Of a stretch of DNA of 64,000 bases, positions 1-8,771 are shown piece by piece. The stretch is taken from the NCBI GenBank assembly GCA_004297825.1, contig SCSX01000043.1, forward strand, positions 1-64,000. The letters run 5' to 3'. Both the position numbers and the translations under genes were made by a program. Source of the stretch: Spirochaetota bacterium. Lineage in GTDB: Bacteria > Spirochaetota > UBA4802 > UBA5368. Position 1 is the first letter of the stretch, and each line of letters begins with the position of its first letter. A model generated the notes under the pieces. The model saw only the letters and a program-made list of their open reading frames with translations. It was not told the DNA's origin and did not search any database.

Positions 1-1
1 G

Positions 2-1855
2 GGAAAGAGCCTCGCAATAAGCTACGCCGCGTCGACCATGCAGGCGGGCTTCAAAGGAGCATACGGCGGCAGCACGTTCGCCGGTGCCCTCGCAAGCGGT
101 TCCACCAAAATGCTCATGACCGCAGGATTAAACGGAAACCGCATTGACTGGAAGGCGGGCGCGGCGGATACTATGAGCACCTACATGGCTGACAAGGCGT
201 CCGAGGGTGTGGGGTCGGATAACAAATACACGCAGTCTCTTATAAAGAACTTTACGTCTTACACCGTGAGCAACCTCGCCTACAACGCCATGGGAAGGGA
301 GCAGAAGTTTGACCTCAACCAGGCGTGTTACGTGAACACGCTTGACGCCGCGCTCCAGAGCACGAAGGCGTGGTGGGACCAGAAGAATGGAAAAACCGAT
401 CCGAACGAAGCCCAGCAGACCGCCGATAACATGGACAAGGCGGACACGTTCCTGGGCGGTATATGGCTTGGATTGAAGAATTCCGCGATGAGCGTGGTGA
501 GGGATTCGATGGGGATTGTGAATGGGGTGAGCGATTTTGCCCAGAGTACGTTCAATTTGGCTTCGGGAGATGGGTACAGGACGAATACCGAGGTAGCCGT
601 CGCGGCGGCGCTGGGAGAGTATGATAGATTCTCCAAAGACTATGACGACTCCAAGGCCATGTGGGCGAGCGGAGAAATGGACGCGCGAATGGTCCAGAAG
701 ATGTCTGGGGATGTCACGGGGAACTTCTACAACGATTCAACAGAAGTGACCGAGGCAAAGATCGCGATGATGGAACAGATGGGGTATGATACGAGCAAAG
801 TACAGTCACAGGTTGATGGAATGAGGATGAATCTGGTAGACCAGGAGATGGCAAGGTCACGAACCGAGCGGCTTATGGAACTGGCTAGCAACCCATTTGG
901 AGGAGCATTGATTTCCGGTATAGCCTCGCCTAGTGGCACCATGACAGATACAGGGATTCCGGGATGGGCGTATACCGCGGGAGCGGGAACTGCGTGGCAC
1001 CTGGATGAAGAAAATGGGAGCACGGTGGTGAGGTCAAACGCGGCGAGAGATAATTATGAGAATACGATTGGATACGATAATGGATTATCTGAGTTGTTTC
1101 AGGGGGTGGGGAGTTTATTGAATGGGAGAACTGATTCGCCTTATGCGCAGAATCTTATGGATACAATGGATTCAATATTTAATCCTGTAACTGCTTTCAA
1201 CAATGCAAATTCCGCATTTGACGAACTGACTGGAATAAATGTTGGTGGTGGTATTAGTGATGCGTATGACACTGCCAAGGGTGCAGCAGGAGAATTAATG
1301 CAACCGTATCTTGATTCAGTGGCTGGGCCACATGGAGTGCAAGTAATGTATTCCTTGGTTTTTGAGTCATCCGTATCATTATTTGCGCTTTCGGCAGGGA
1401 GAGAGTATCAGGGAAATGCAATGCTGCATGCAGGAGTGAATATTGATAGTGAGAATCTCTCAAACTCGAAAATCGATCTGGTGGTTGATTTATTTCCTGC
1501 GAGTGTGGATAAAACCGGGAAGTATTCAGAAAATGCTGAAGTGGGTAATAATCCTATGTATGGATGGTATAGTAACCTTATTTCAGGGGGAGCAAATATT
1601 AGTTTTGCAAGCTTTAATAGCCCAACAGATGCCATTGAAAACTATACAGGTAAGGGCAATGAAATGAACTATGGAATTGGGTTGCCTACTTACTTGGGAA
1701 TATCGGCTTCATCAACAGAACCTGATAATAAAAGTGGTAAATCTTGGGCTTCAGTTGGTGCAAGTTATGGTATAGGCGGTGGGGGAGTGAATATTGGAAA
1801 AACTTATACATCAGTTAATGAGAACTATAGGAAAACATTTAAATGGAGATTTTAA
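2..1855 (+). CDS. Large spirochaetal surface protein, C-terminal part (5' end outside window)
   Basis: The reading frame is open from the first bases of the window, so the gene starts upstream and only about 617 C-terminal residues are seen. Composition is Gly/Ala/Ser/Asn-rich with repeated amphipathic segments such as GIWLGLKNSAMSVVRDSMG. This is reminiscent of the very long Leptospira proteins of family TIGR04388, though that placement is from memory of the family style, not a search. The DNA is GC-rich up to about position 1080 and then clearly AT-rich to the stop. The last 200 residues are beta-rich and glycine-rich (VGASYGIGGGGVNIGKTY) and end in Arg-Phe. The next gene starts on the base after the stop. 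A variable tip on a conserved stalk is a reasonable reading. No catalytic motif was recognised. Confidence 0.6.
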   Translation, partial: GKSLAISYAASTMQAGFKGAYGGSTFAGALASGSTKMLMTAGLNGNRIDWKAGAADTMSTYMADKASEGVGSDNKYTQSLIKNFTSYTVSNLAYNAMGREQKFDLNQACYVNTLDAALQSTKAWWDQKNGKTDPNEAQQTADNMDKADTFLGGIWLGLKNSAMSVVRDSMGIVNGVSDFAQSTFNLASGDGYRTNTEVAVAAALGEYDRFSKDYDDSKAMWASGEMDARMVQKMSGDVTGNFYNDSTEVTEAKIAMMEQMGYDTSKVQSQVDGMRMNLVDQEMARSRTERLMELASNPFGGALISGIASPSGTMTDTGIPGWAYTAGAGTAWHLDEENGSTVVRSNAARDNYENTIGYDNGLSELFQGVGSLLNGRTDSPYAQNLMDTMDSIFNPVTAFNNANSAFDELTGINVGGGISDAYDTAKGAAGELMQPYLDSVAGPHGVQVMYSLVFESSVSLFALSAGREYQGNAMLHAGVNIDSENLSNSKIDLVVDLFPASVDKTGKYSENAEVGNNPMYGWYSNLISGGANISFASFNSPTDAIENYTGKGNEMNYGIGLPTYLGISASSTEPDNKSGKSWASVGASYGIGGGGVNIGKTYTSVNENYRKTFKWRF

Positions 1856-2452
1856 ATGAATTTTAGAAATCTAATAATTATTGGTTTTGGATTAATTCTA
1901 ATAGCCGTCAATTGTGGAAGAAAATGTGATCCAGAAGAATCAAGGAAAAGAATAATTGAATTGGAGAAGGAATGCGTAAAAGAGGTTGAAGCACTTTCAA
2001 TTGTGACATATGCAGGTGATAGGATATGTTACCTTTATATAAAGGATAAGAATATAATTAATGAATTTCGTCATTTAATTATAGGTAAAACGAAAGCAGC
2101 TGAAATATATTCTGGACAATTCAGTAGAAGAACAACCATTACCATGAAAACTAAAAATGAATTATATACAATATTGCTTCACAGCGAACCATATGGAAGT
2201 GGAATCCCCAAAGACATGGTGAGAATCAGTTTTTACCCGCATAATAAATTTGATATATATGATTCATATGTTGCAATAAACAAAACCCCAACAGGTATTG
2301 GTGATTTCAATATTGATAAATATGGTCAATATTCGGCATGTGAATATCTTCAGGATAACAAGCTTGATGATTTTATTGAAAAATATTTAGTCGGAACTGT
2401 TGACGGTGATTATTCAAACAAAGAAATATGGCATGAGTGTCGGGAGCATTAA
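1856..2452 (+). CDS. Small AT-rich putative lipoprotein, unknown function
   Basis: This is a 198-residue protein starting with ATG immediately after the stop of the large surface protein (0-bp spacing), so translation is probably coupled. The N-terminus has a short hydrophobic signal (LIIIGFGLILIAVNC) followed by Gly-Arg-Lys, a plausible loose spirochaetal lipobox with the acylated cysteine near residue 20. The rest is charged and soluble-looking with no domain I recognise. The DNA is strongly AT-rich, matching the tip of the upstream gene but unlike the rest of the window. Its position directly behind a variable C-terminal tip is where an immunity or chaperone partner would lie, but nothing in the sequence proves such a role. 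Confidence 0.7.
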   Translation: MNFRNLIIIGFGLILIAVNCGRKCDPEESRKRIIELEKECVKEVEALSIVTYAGDRICYLYIKDKNIINEFRHLIIGKTKAAEIYSGQFSRRTTITMKTKNELYTILLHSEPYGSGIPKDMVRISFYPHNKFDIYDSYVAINKTPTGIGDFNIDKYGQYSACEYLQDNKLDDFIEKYLVGTVDGDYSNKEIWHECREH

Positions 2453-2508
2453 TCAAAGGCCTTTCAAATAGTTCTAGTATTTTAATACACAACCAAGGAA
2501 TACATAAC

Positions 2509-2790
2509 ATGACCAAAGAAGATCAAAAACAACAAGCACCTGCTTCACCCCAACAAATCGTCGTCCCCGAAGTCTACACGAACACCGCAATCGTAAACTT
2601 CAGCCCTTACGAGTTCGAACTCACGTTTGGACTGGGAAGCAGCAATTACCAGGGAATCAAGCCACTTGTGAATGTGCGCATGAGCCCGCAGTTCGCCAAG
2701 GAGTTCGCGCGCATTATAAGCGAGAACGTCAAGATGTATGAACAGAATATTGGGGCGATCGTTGAGGTTGAGCAGAGGAAGAAGAATTGA
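2509..2790 (+). CDS. DUF3467 family protein
   Basis: The protein has 93 residues. The ATG at 2509 is preceded by an AAGGA-type ribosome site at about 8 bases, which is preferable to the longer frame opening at 2437 inside the previous gene. After a polar Gln/Pro-rich lead, the protein carries the DUF3467 signature: PEVYTNTAIVNFSPYEFELT, then a VRMSPQFAKEFARIISENV helix and a YEQNIGAI end. The family is small, cytosolic and of unknown function. Base composition returns to the GC-rich background within this gene, marking the downstream edge of the AT-rich patch. Confidence 0.85.
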   Translation: MTKEDQKQQAPASPQQIVVPEVYTNTAIVNFSPYEFELTFGLGSSNYQGIKPLVNVRMSPQFAKEFARIISENVKMYEQNIGAIVEVEQRKKN

Positions 2791-2921
2791 AATGCCGTGT
2801 GAGACGTTATGCGATTGTGAAATATTTTTTATCGCACCATGGAATTAGTAACATAATAGCTGCATGAGCATTTAGTATTTCAATACATAATGATAGATCA
2901 TTACTGGAGGAATTAGTATTG

Positions 2922-4418
2922 ATGAAAAGTAAAATGCGTGCCATCGGGAGAAATATTTCTGGGATCATCATGACGACTGTCATGATAACATTGGTCACAT
3001 GCGGCGGGGGAGGTGGGGGCGGCGCTGACGATTCGGGCGATTTGCCACCTGATCTTCAGATTTATGGGAGTACACCTTTTCAGGAGTGGATCCCCAATAA
3101 TGGAACTGTTGATATATGCAATGTAGAACTAACCAGATCGCAGAATTTTCATTTTGATTTGAATAATTACAGTAAAGATCCTGTCAATTTGACCGGGACC
3201 CCTTTGGTCGAGATTTCTGGGCCCGATGCGGACTTGTTTGTTGTAACAACACAGCCACATACACCCGTAATTGATGGTGATTATAATAATGAGGCAACTA
3301 TTACTTTCACACCACTAACATTGGGCGAAAAAACGGCAACGGTTACCATCCAAAGTGATGATCCTGACACGAGCGTTTTCACTTTCACAATAAAGGGACA
3401 TGGTTCTTCTTTCAAGACAGTTGATTCAGTGGGCAGCGTTGGAAGAGAATCCTCGATAGCCCTGAATGGAAATAATGTCTACCTTTCATATTATGATGAT
3501 ACAAATTATGACCTGAAATTCGGCAAATCCATTGATTCAGGAGTAAGCTGGAATAAATCGGTCATATCAACAGATTGTGATAGAGATAAAACTGCTATTA
3601 GAGTAAATGGATCAGATGTGTATATTTGTTACAAATACAGTACTCTCAAATTTGCAAAGTCAACTGATGGAGGTGCAACATGGCCCGCTGCAAATAAAAA
3701 GACGATAGACTCGACCGGTATTACTGGCGTGAGTTTGTCGATGGCTAATAACGGGTCCAGTTTGTATGTTAGTTACGTTACTAACGGAGCGGATTTCGAT
3801 GAATTGCGTTTTGCCAAATCGACGGATGGTGGAACGACTTGGGCAAGCAGCGATATGAAGCTAATAACAGTTTCGTACTTATTGTTTCATACCTCTATCT
3901 CAGTTAGCGGAAATAATGTTGCCATTACTTATCTAGATCATGAGACGGGATATTTAAAATGTGCACTCTCTGCCGATAACGGGAACACGTGGTCGCTCGC
4001 AACGGTAGACAATTCAGTGGGAATATATTTAACAGAGATGTCTGTCGCAGTAAATGGCAACAATGTATTTATCAGTTATTATAACGACACTGATAAATGC
4101 TTGAGATTCGCAAAATCGACCGATTTTGGTACGAGCTGGTCTGCTAAAACCATCAAAGCAGGTGTATCTTTTGTCCCATATGCGGTAATAGGCGCAAATA
4201 GTAATAGTATTTATGTCCTTTATTATCAAGGCGGTATTCATCTGGCGAAATCAAATGATTCCGGCGCAACATGGGAATTATCGCTTATACACCTTGTGTC
4301 CGCTTATGATTTATCAATCACTGTCACCGCGGACGAGCATCTCGGAGTAAGCTATTTTTGTAATACCCCGGCGGATTTGATTTCAGGACTTTCTCTGGAT
4401 GGAGGTGCGACCTGGTGA
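2922..4418 (+). CDS. Asp-box (BNR) repeat lipoprotein with ASH-like domain
   Basis: The protein has about 498 residues. GGAGG at 2906-2910 lies 11 bases before this ATG and 8 before an in-frame TTG at 2919, so the start could be three bases earlier. The signal peptide ends in LVTC, followed by a Gly-rich linker typical of lipoproteins. Residues about 50-165 resemble a choice-of-anchor/ASH beta-sandwich (TFTPLTLGEKTATVTIQSDD). The remainder holds about seven Asp-box repeats of the form S-x-D-x-G-x-T/S-W (for example KSTDGGATW, KSNDSGATW), as in sialidase-like beta-propellers, but no sialidase catalytic set was seen. The protein stops exactly after the final Asp-box (SLDGGATW), at the presumed left end of an insertion element, so the native 3' end may be lost. 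Confidence 0.8.
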   Translation: MKSKMRAIGRNISGIIMTTVMITLVTCGGGGGGGADDSGDLPPDLQIYGSTPFQEWIPNNGTVDICNVELTRSQNFHFDLNNYSKDPVNLTGTPLVEISGPDADLFVVTTQPHTPVIDGDYNNEATITFTPLTLGEKTATVTIQSDDPDTSVFTFTIKGHGSSFKTVDSVGSVGRESSIALNGNNVYLSYYDDTNYDLKFGKSIDSGVSWNKSVISTDCDRDKTAIRVNGSDVYICYKYSTLKFAKSTDGGATWPAANKKTIDSTGITGVSLSMANNGSSLYVSYVTNGADFDELRFAKSTDGGTTWASSDMKLITVSYLLFHTSISVSGNNVAITYLDHETGYLKCALSADNGNTWSLATVDNSVGIYLTEMSVAVNGNNVFISYYNDTDKCLRFAKSTDFGTSWSAKTIKAGVSFVPYAVIGANSNSIYVLYYQGGIHLAKSNDSGATWELSLIHLVSAYDLSITVTADEHLGVSYFCNTPADLISGLSLDGGATW

Positions 4419-5616
4419 TCGTATTCAACATTAATTACAACTAAGAGTAAACACCATACGTCACGATGCCTTCCGGAAATAATGATGATGAAGTCCTCCA
4501 AGGACCGGTTTAGAGCGGATACCGGAGCATTTTAGAGGATGCAAGGGATCATCCGGAGGCAAGGTTCCGGCAGGAATTCGGCAGTCAATACCTTGATGGG
4601 GACGCATTGAGTTGTAGTAATCTATATACTCGACAAGAATTCTCCGAATTTGTTGTTCATTGAAAACAATGAAGCTATCAAACGCTTCCCTGCGAATGGA
4701 GCCGACGAAACGCTCAGCAAATGCATTCATGTTCGGGGCTTTGACGGAGGTAACGATTTCTTTTATACCGAATGAGGCATAGTCCTGAAAGAGTTCCCCG
4801 GAACGGTCATGGATGAGATACACGGGACGCTTGATCTTTTCCTCGAAAAGGATCATCTGTTGTCTCACGAATTCCTTCACGGGATTCCGGGTAATGGCAA
4901 ATTGAACGATTTCCCTTGTGCCGTGACTTATGATGAAGAAAATGTAGAATCGCTGGTTGAAAATGGTGTCGATCGTAAAGAAATCCGTCGCAAAAAGCGA
5001 ATCGATGTGGGATTTCAGGAATTTTTTCCAGGTAAGCGAAGCGCGGATCTTTCCCTTACGGCGATAATGACGGAGGATATTTGCGATAGTCGTGGAATCC
5101 AGGTCGATGCCAAGCTTCTTCAGCTCTCCGCTGATACGCACGTATCCCCAGGAGAGGTTCTCGTTTTTCATGCGAAGAACAAGCTCCTTGATCTCCTGCG
5201 AAACGGGAGGTCTCCCGCCCCGGGGATGCGGGGGATAGGTCCAGAAGCTTTTAAGGAGCACCCTCTGCCAGGCGAGGAGGGTTTCGGGCTTGATGATGGC
5301 AAGGCTATTTATAATGCTATGCGCTGAATTGAGAACGGCAAGGAATATGCGGTCAAGGTGACGAATAGGGATTCGCTTGTTCTCAAAGCGGTAATGCCGT
5401 AACAGAATCTCGCGCTCTTTTTCGAGAAGCAAGATTCTGGCGATAAGGGCTTTTTTCGAGGAAAATCCGAACAGCAATAATTTCATGAAAGCCGAAAGCA
5501 AGGGAAGCATAAGGAGCCTTTGATATTGAAAGATGAGTGCGATAATGCGTGTGAATGTGCGTGCAAGTTTTCATGACATCAGGCTTAAACCACATTGAGG
5601 ATTGAATAGGTGATCA
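4416..5616. mobile_element. Insertion sequence carrying an integrase-type DDE transposase
   Basis: The element is defined mainly by the transposase gene inside it. Imperfect inverted ends can be drawn: TGATC-g-TATTCAA at 4416-4428 on the left against TGATC-acc-TATTCAA read on the minus strand at 5616-5602. The match is short and gapped, so the ends are tentative. If correct, the left end supplies the TGA stop codon of the Asp-box lipoprotein. No target-site duplication was identified. Confidence 0.4.
4461..5510 (-). CDS. Integrase-core (rve) DDE transposase
   Basis: The protein has 349 residues. The N-terminal half has a helix-turn-helix region (ETLLAWQRVLLKSFW, then the GRPPVSQEI linker and LSWGYVRISGELKKLG). 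This is the classic arrangement before an IS3/IS481-like integrase core. The core shows the expected acidic residues: Asp in SLFATDFFTID, Asp in YLIHDRSGELF and Glu in NMNAFAERFVGSIRRE. It is followed by the YNSMRPHQG motif near the C-terminus. Length and motifs are intact, so the enzyme may be active. No frameshift or second orfA-like frame was seen, which favours a single-frame IS481-like type over IS3. Confidence 0.9.
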   Translation of the reverse strand: MLPLLSAFMKLLLFGFSSKKALIARILLLEKEREILLRHYRFENKRIPIRHLDRIFLAVLNSAHSIINSLAIIKPETLLAWQRVLLKSFWTYPPHPRGGRPPVSQEIKELVLRMKNENLSWGYVRISGELKKLGIDLDSTTIANILRHYRRKGKIRASLTWKKFLKSHIDSLFATDFFTIDTIFNQRFYIFFIISHGTREIVQFAITRNPVKEFVRQQMILFEEKIKRPVYLIHDRSGELFQDYASFGIKEIVTSVKAPNMNAFAERFVGSIRREAFDSFIVFNEQQIRRILVEYIDYYNSMRPHQGIDCRIPAGTLPPDDPLHPLKCSGIRSKPVLGGLHHHYFRKAS

Positions 5617-5720
5617 TTGCAAATACTGGCGATTTTAGCTATGCTCGTGCTCTTTGAAAACAAATTCCCAAATTCATCCAAAGCATTCATTTTCAAGCGC
5701 CATCCTGTTTCGCCGAGCAT

Positions 5721-5762
5721 CGGCCGGCTAGAGGCGCGACCTCCTGTCGCAACGCCGGCATT
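5721..5762 (+). repeat. 42-bp direct repeat, copy 1
   Basis: It begins CGGCCGGCTAGAGGCGCGAC and ends CGCAACGCCGGCATT. It matches copy 2 at 36 of 42 positions by direct comparison. The two ends (GCCGGC) are self-complementary, and an inner GCGAC/GTCGC pair makes each copy a potential hairpin. Confidence 0.8.
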
Positions 5763-5979
5763 AGTACATCCTGTACGTCACAGGTTTTGGCGGTGGACAG
5801 AATTGGAATTCCCTTCAAGGAAGCCTTGTCTTGTCCGGAAACAGGCCGAGGACTGATCGCCCGGCCTTATGGGCGATTTCCGCAGGCCCGCCAAAACCGA
5901 GAAGCGCAGGGGAGCCCGCAGGGCCGAAACAGTAGGGCGCCAGCCTCCCTGGCGCTTGAAGGGCGCGGAGAGTGGGAGC

Positions 5980-6017
5980 CACGAGGGAGAGAGGGGCTGG
6001 CCCCTCTTTACCTCGTG
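5980..6017. other. Two-tier hairpin
   Basis: The outer stem CACGAGG/CCTCGTG and inner stem GAGGGGC/GCCCCTC are both perfect. They are separated by a gaga/ttta internal loop, with a two-base terminal loop. No T-tract follows on either strand, so it is not a textbook terminator. Confidence 0.6.
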
Positions 6018-6082
6018 TAACCAGCCCCCCCTGCCAGGGGACTGAGATGCAACGCCGTGAGGCATGTTGCGCAGCGCGTGAA

Positions 6083-6124
6083 CGGCCGGCTAAAGACGCG
6101 ACATTCGGACGCAACGCCGGCATT
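6083..6124 (+). repeat. 42-bp direct repeat, copy 2
   Basis: This is the second copy of the repeat at 5721-5762, in the same orientation and ending in GCCGGCATT just before the hemB stop. The six mismatches are all in the inner part; both ends are identical. It is followed on the plus strand by TTTTTCC. Confidence 0.8.
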
Positions 6125-6129
6125 TTTTC

Positions 6130-7101
6130 CTACATCCACCCCTTCTCAAACACCTCACGCGCATGATAGGAGATAATCATATCCGCCCCGGCGCGGAAAA
6201 TTCCCGTGAGTATCTCGCGCACGATCCGCTCCTCTTCCACGTAGCCGGCCTTCGCGGCCGCCTTGACCATCGAGTACTCCCCGCTCACGTTGTAAGCGCA
6301 CACGGGGACGTCGGCGATCTCGCGCACGCGGCGTACGACGTCCAGGTAGGCGAGCGCGGGTTTCACCATCACGATATCGGCGCCCTCCTCGAGGTCGAGG
6401 GTGACCTCGCGCTCGGCCTCGCGCGCGTTGCGGAAGTCCATCTGGTAGCTTCGCCGGTCCCCGAACAGGGGGGCGCTCCCCGCCGCCTCGCGGAAGGGCC
6501 CGTAGAAGGCCGACGCGTACTTCGCGGCATAGGAGAGTATCGGCACCCCGTCGAATTCGTTGTCGTCGAGCGCATCCCGGATCGCGGCGACCCGTCCGTC
6601 CATCATGTCGCTCGGGGCGACGATATCCGCGCCCGCGCGCGCGTGCGAGAGCGCGGTCTTCGCGATGAGTTCGAGCGATTCGTCGTTCGCGATCTTCCCG
6701 TCGCACACGACCCCGCAATGGCCGTGCGAGGTGTATTCGCACAGGCACACGTCCGTGATCACGCATATCTCCGGGAGCGCCCCCTTGAGCGCGCGCACCG
6801 CACGCTGCACGATCCCGTCGTCGTCCCACGCCCCGGTCGCCACCTCGTCCTTGCGCTCCGGTATCCCGAAGAGCACCAGGTAGCGCAGCCCCCTCTTCAA
6901 ATCGCGCTCGGCGTCGCGCAGCAGATCGTCCACCGAGACGCGCGCGATCCCCGGCATGGAGGCGATCTCCTCCCGCGCGGGCGTTCCCTCCACGACGAAA
7001 TGCGGCATGATGAGCTTGTTTTTGTCGGCCATCGTTTCGGCGACGAGCTCCCGTATAGGGGCGGTGGCGCGCAGGCGGCGCGGGCGGTGCGGATTATACA
7101 T
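6130..7101 (-). CDS. hemB: Delta-aminolevulinic acid dehydratase (porphobilinogen synthase)
   Basis: The protein has 323 residues, the usual length. It condenses two 5-aminolevulinate molecules to porphobilinogen in the cytosolic tetrapyrrole pathway. The zinc-type metal site is complete: Cys119, Cys121 and Cys129 in DVCLCEYTSHGHCG. The two active-site lysines are visible as Lys194 (SYAAKYASAFYGPF) and the Schiff-base Lys247 (DIVMVKPALAYLD). The RSYQMDFRNAREA and YNVSGEYSM motifs are typical of the family. It is a single gene with no other haem-synthesis gene beside it. Its 3' end abuts the structured repeat region. Confidence 0.97.
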   Translation of the reverse strand: MYNPHRPRRLRATAPIRELVAETMADKNKLIMPHFVVEGTPAREEIASMPGIARVSVDDLLRDAERDLKRGLRYLVLFGIPERKDEVATGAWDDDGIVQRAVRALKGALPEICVITDVCLCEYTSHGHCGVVCDGKIANDESLELIAKTALSHARAGADIVAPSDMMDGRVAAIRDALDDNEFDGVPILSYAAKYASAFYGPFREAAGSAPLFGDRRSYQMDFRNAREAEREVTLDLEEGADIVMVKPALAYLDVVRRVREIADVPVCAYNVSGEYSMVKAAAKAGYVEEERIVREILTGIFRAGADMIISYHAREVFEKGWM

Positions 7102-7310
7102 GGGGGTATCTCCATCCGAAATGTCGCGGCCTTCCCGTCCCGGTCTTTTCGGGGCGGGGGGCCTGATATCGCGACAGTATCGATCGGGCTCCCGGGATTT
7201 TCAAGAGGAGAATGGACCGCGGAAGAAAAAATCGAAACCAAATAACAATTGACCCGAAATGCCCCCACACCCCCGAGCGGAATTCAGGGGGGTTCTGATA
7301 CGCCCTCTCC

Positions 7311-8771
7311 CTAGAGGACGGCCGCCGTCCGCTCCTCGTTCACCGTGCCGGGGGGGATTGCAACGCCGGGAGCGTGTTTCTCCAGTTCAGGTCCTGTTGA
7401 AAGCTTCTTGAGTCCCTTCACGTATTTCCTGTTGATCTTCTGCCACTTGATATTGAGGTTCCTCGCGTAATAGGCGAGCCCCAGCCCGATAATGTTTCCC
7501 TGGAAAAGCTTTTTCGCCATCTCCCTCCAGGTATACATCTTCGTGTGGCTGTAGAGCTGCGCGTTCATGAGTCCCCACGGGGTGAAGTTTTTCGGCCGGA
7601 AGACGACGTGGTGCGTATCGTACAGCGACCAGTCGGTGGTGAGTATCCGGTTTTCGGCGTTGAGTTTTTTGTAGAGATCGGAGCCAGGAAGCGGCGTGAG
7701 AATGAGGAACTGCAGGGAGCTCAGCTGCACCTCCCGGGTGAAGCGCACCGTCGCCCCGACCGATTCCGGCGAGTCTTCGTCGAACCCGTAGACGAACATG
7801 CCGTGAATGTGAATGCCGTGCCGCTTGATGACGCGTATGGCCGCCGCAATATCGTCCACCGTCTGCTTTTTCTTCATCTCCTTCAGGCTCGCGGGATTCA
7901 CGGACTCGAATCCTATGAACACGGTGTGGCACCCTGCCCGTTTCATGAGTTTCACGAGCTCTTCGTCCTTCGCGACGTCCACGCGCACCTGGGTGGACCA
8001 GTGAAACCTGAACCCGGCATCGATCATCGCGTTCAGCAATTCCCTGGCCCGCGCGCGGTTCGCGGTGAAATTGTCGTCGTAAAAGAACACGAAGTCGTTC
8101 CCCCCGTCATACTGGTGAAGCTCCTCGATGACGTTTTCGGTGGAGCGGTACCGGTATCCCTTGCCGAACATGCCCGTGACCGAGCAGAAGGAACAATCGA
8201 AGGGACAGCCGCGCGAGGTCTGGACCGGGATGATGCGCAGGTTCGATATCGTTCTCAAGCCCCCCTTGATGAGCGAAAGGTCCGGGTGCGGAAGCTCGTC
8301 CAGGTTTTCCAGGAACGGCTGGATGGGATTATGGATTGTCAAGTCCGATGCGCGGTAGCTCAGGTTGGGGACGCGGGAATAATCACGGTCGCCCTCCCAG
8401 GCGTCCACGAAGGCCATGAGGGCCCTCTCCCCTTCGCCCCGGATCACGAAATCGGCGTGTTCCATGGCCTCGTCGGGCAGGTGGGTCACGTGGGGGCCGC
8501 CCATGATGACCGGGACGCCCAGCGCGCGCACCCTGTCGGCAATCGCATAACTTCCCACCGCGGTGGGCGTTATCGTCGAGATCCCCACGAGATCCGCCCC
8601 TTTCAGCGTGTCGAAGTCCACGCCCTCGAGCTGTTCCACCACCACCTCGACCTCCCAGCCGCGGTCGCGCATCATAGTCGCCAGGATGAAGCTTCCCAGC
8701 CGGGGGATGGGAAACTTGGAAAAAATATGGAAGCCGGGAGCCTGCGGCTCGATAAACACCATCTTCTTCAT
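7311..8771 (-). CDS. B12-binding-domain radical SAM enzyme, unknown substrate
   Basis: The protein has 486 residues. The start at 8771 (MKKMVFIEPQAPG) has a GGAG-type ribosome site; an extended frame to 8828 has none. The N-terminal 150 residues form a cobalamin-binding-like domain (DLVGISTITPT, MGGPHVTHLPDEA). The radical SAM cluster motif is CPFDCSFCSV (C-x3-C-x2-C), followed by FFYDDNFT, FIGFESVN and a C-terminal extension (PGSDLYKKL, DWSLYDTHHVVF) as in the DUF4070-containing group. Relatives include BchE-type cyclases and hopanoid methylases. The substrate cannot be read from context because the flanking genes are unrelated. It is probably a cytosolic 4Fe-4S enzyme. Confidence 0.92.
   Translation of the reverse strand: MKKMVFIEPQAPGFHIFSKFPIPRLGSFILATMMRDRGWEVEVVVEQLEGVDFDTLKGADLVGISTITPTAVGSYAIADRVRALGVPVIMGGPHVTHLPDEAMEHADFVIRGEGERALMAFVDAWEGDRDYSRVPNLSYRASDLTIHNPIQPFLENLDELPHPDLSLIKGGLRTISNLRIIPVQTSRGCPFDCSFCSVTGMFGKGYRYRSTENVIEELHQYDGGNDFVFFYDDNFTANRARARELLNAMIDAGFRFHWSTQVRVDVAKDEELVKLMKRAGCHTVFIGFESVNPASLKEMKKKQTVDDIAAAIRVIKRHGIHIHGMFVYGFDEDSPESVGATVRFTREVQLSSLQFLILTPLPGSDLYKKLNAENRILTTDWSLYDTHHVVFRPKNFTPWGLMNAQLYSHTKMYTWREMAKKLFQGNIIGLGLAYYARNLNIKWQKINRKYVKGLKKLSTGPELEKHAPGVAIPPGTVNEERTAAVL

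Larger units (their letters stand above)
5511..6129. other. Non-coding stretch with hairpins and a direct repeat
   Basis: No convincing gene lies between the transposase start and the end of hemB; the frames here overlap each other and have no family resemblance. The left part (to about 5620) belongs to the upstream side of the transposase. From 5721 the DNA is highly structured: two 42-bp repeat copies, a two-tier hairpin at 5980-6017, a shorter CCCCT/AGGGG hairpin just after it and a GCGCCAG/CTGGCGC hairpin around 5932-5952. It could hold repetitive-element remnants or a structured RNA. Confidence 0.5.

Noticed and set aside
6163-7245. 360-codon plus-strand frame across hemB
   Set aside because: It is antisense to a full-length hemB with all catalytic residues; its His/Arg/Val-rich translation is typical of a shadow of GC-rich coding DNA.
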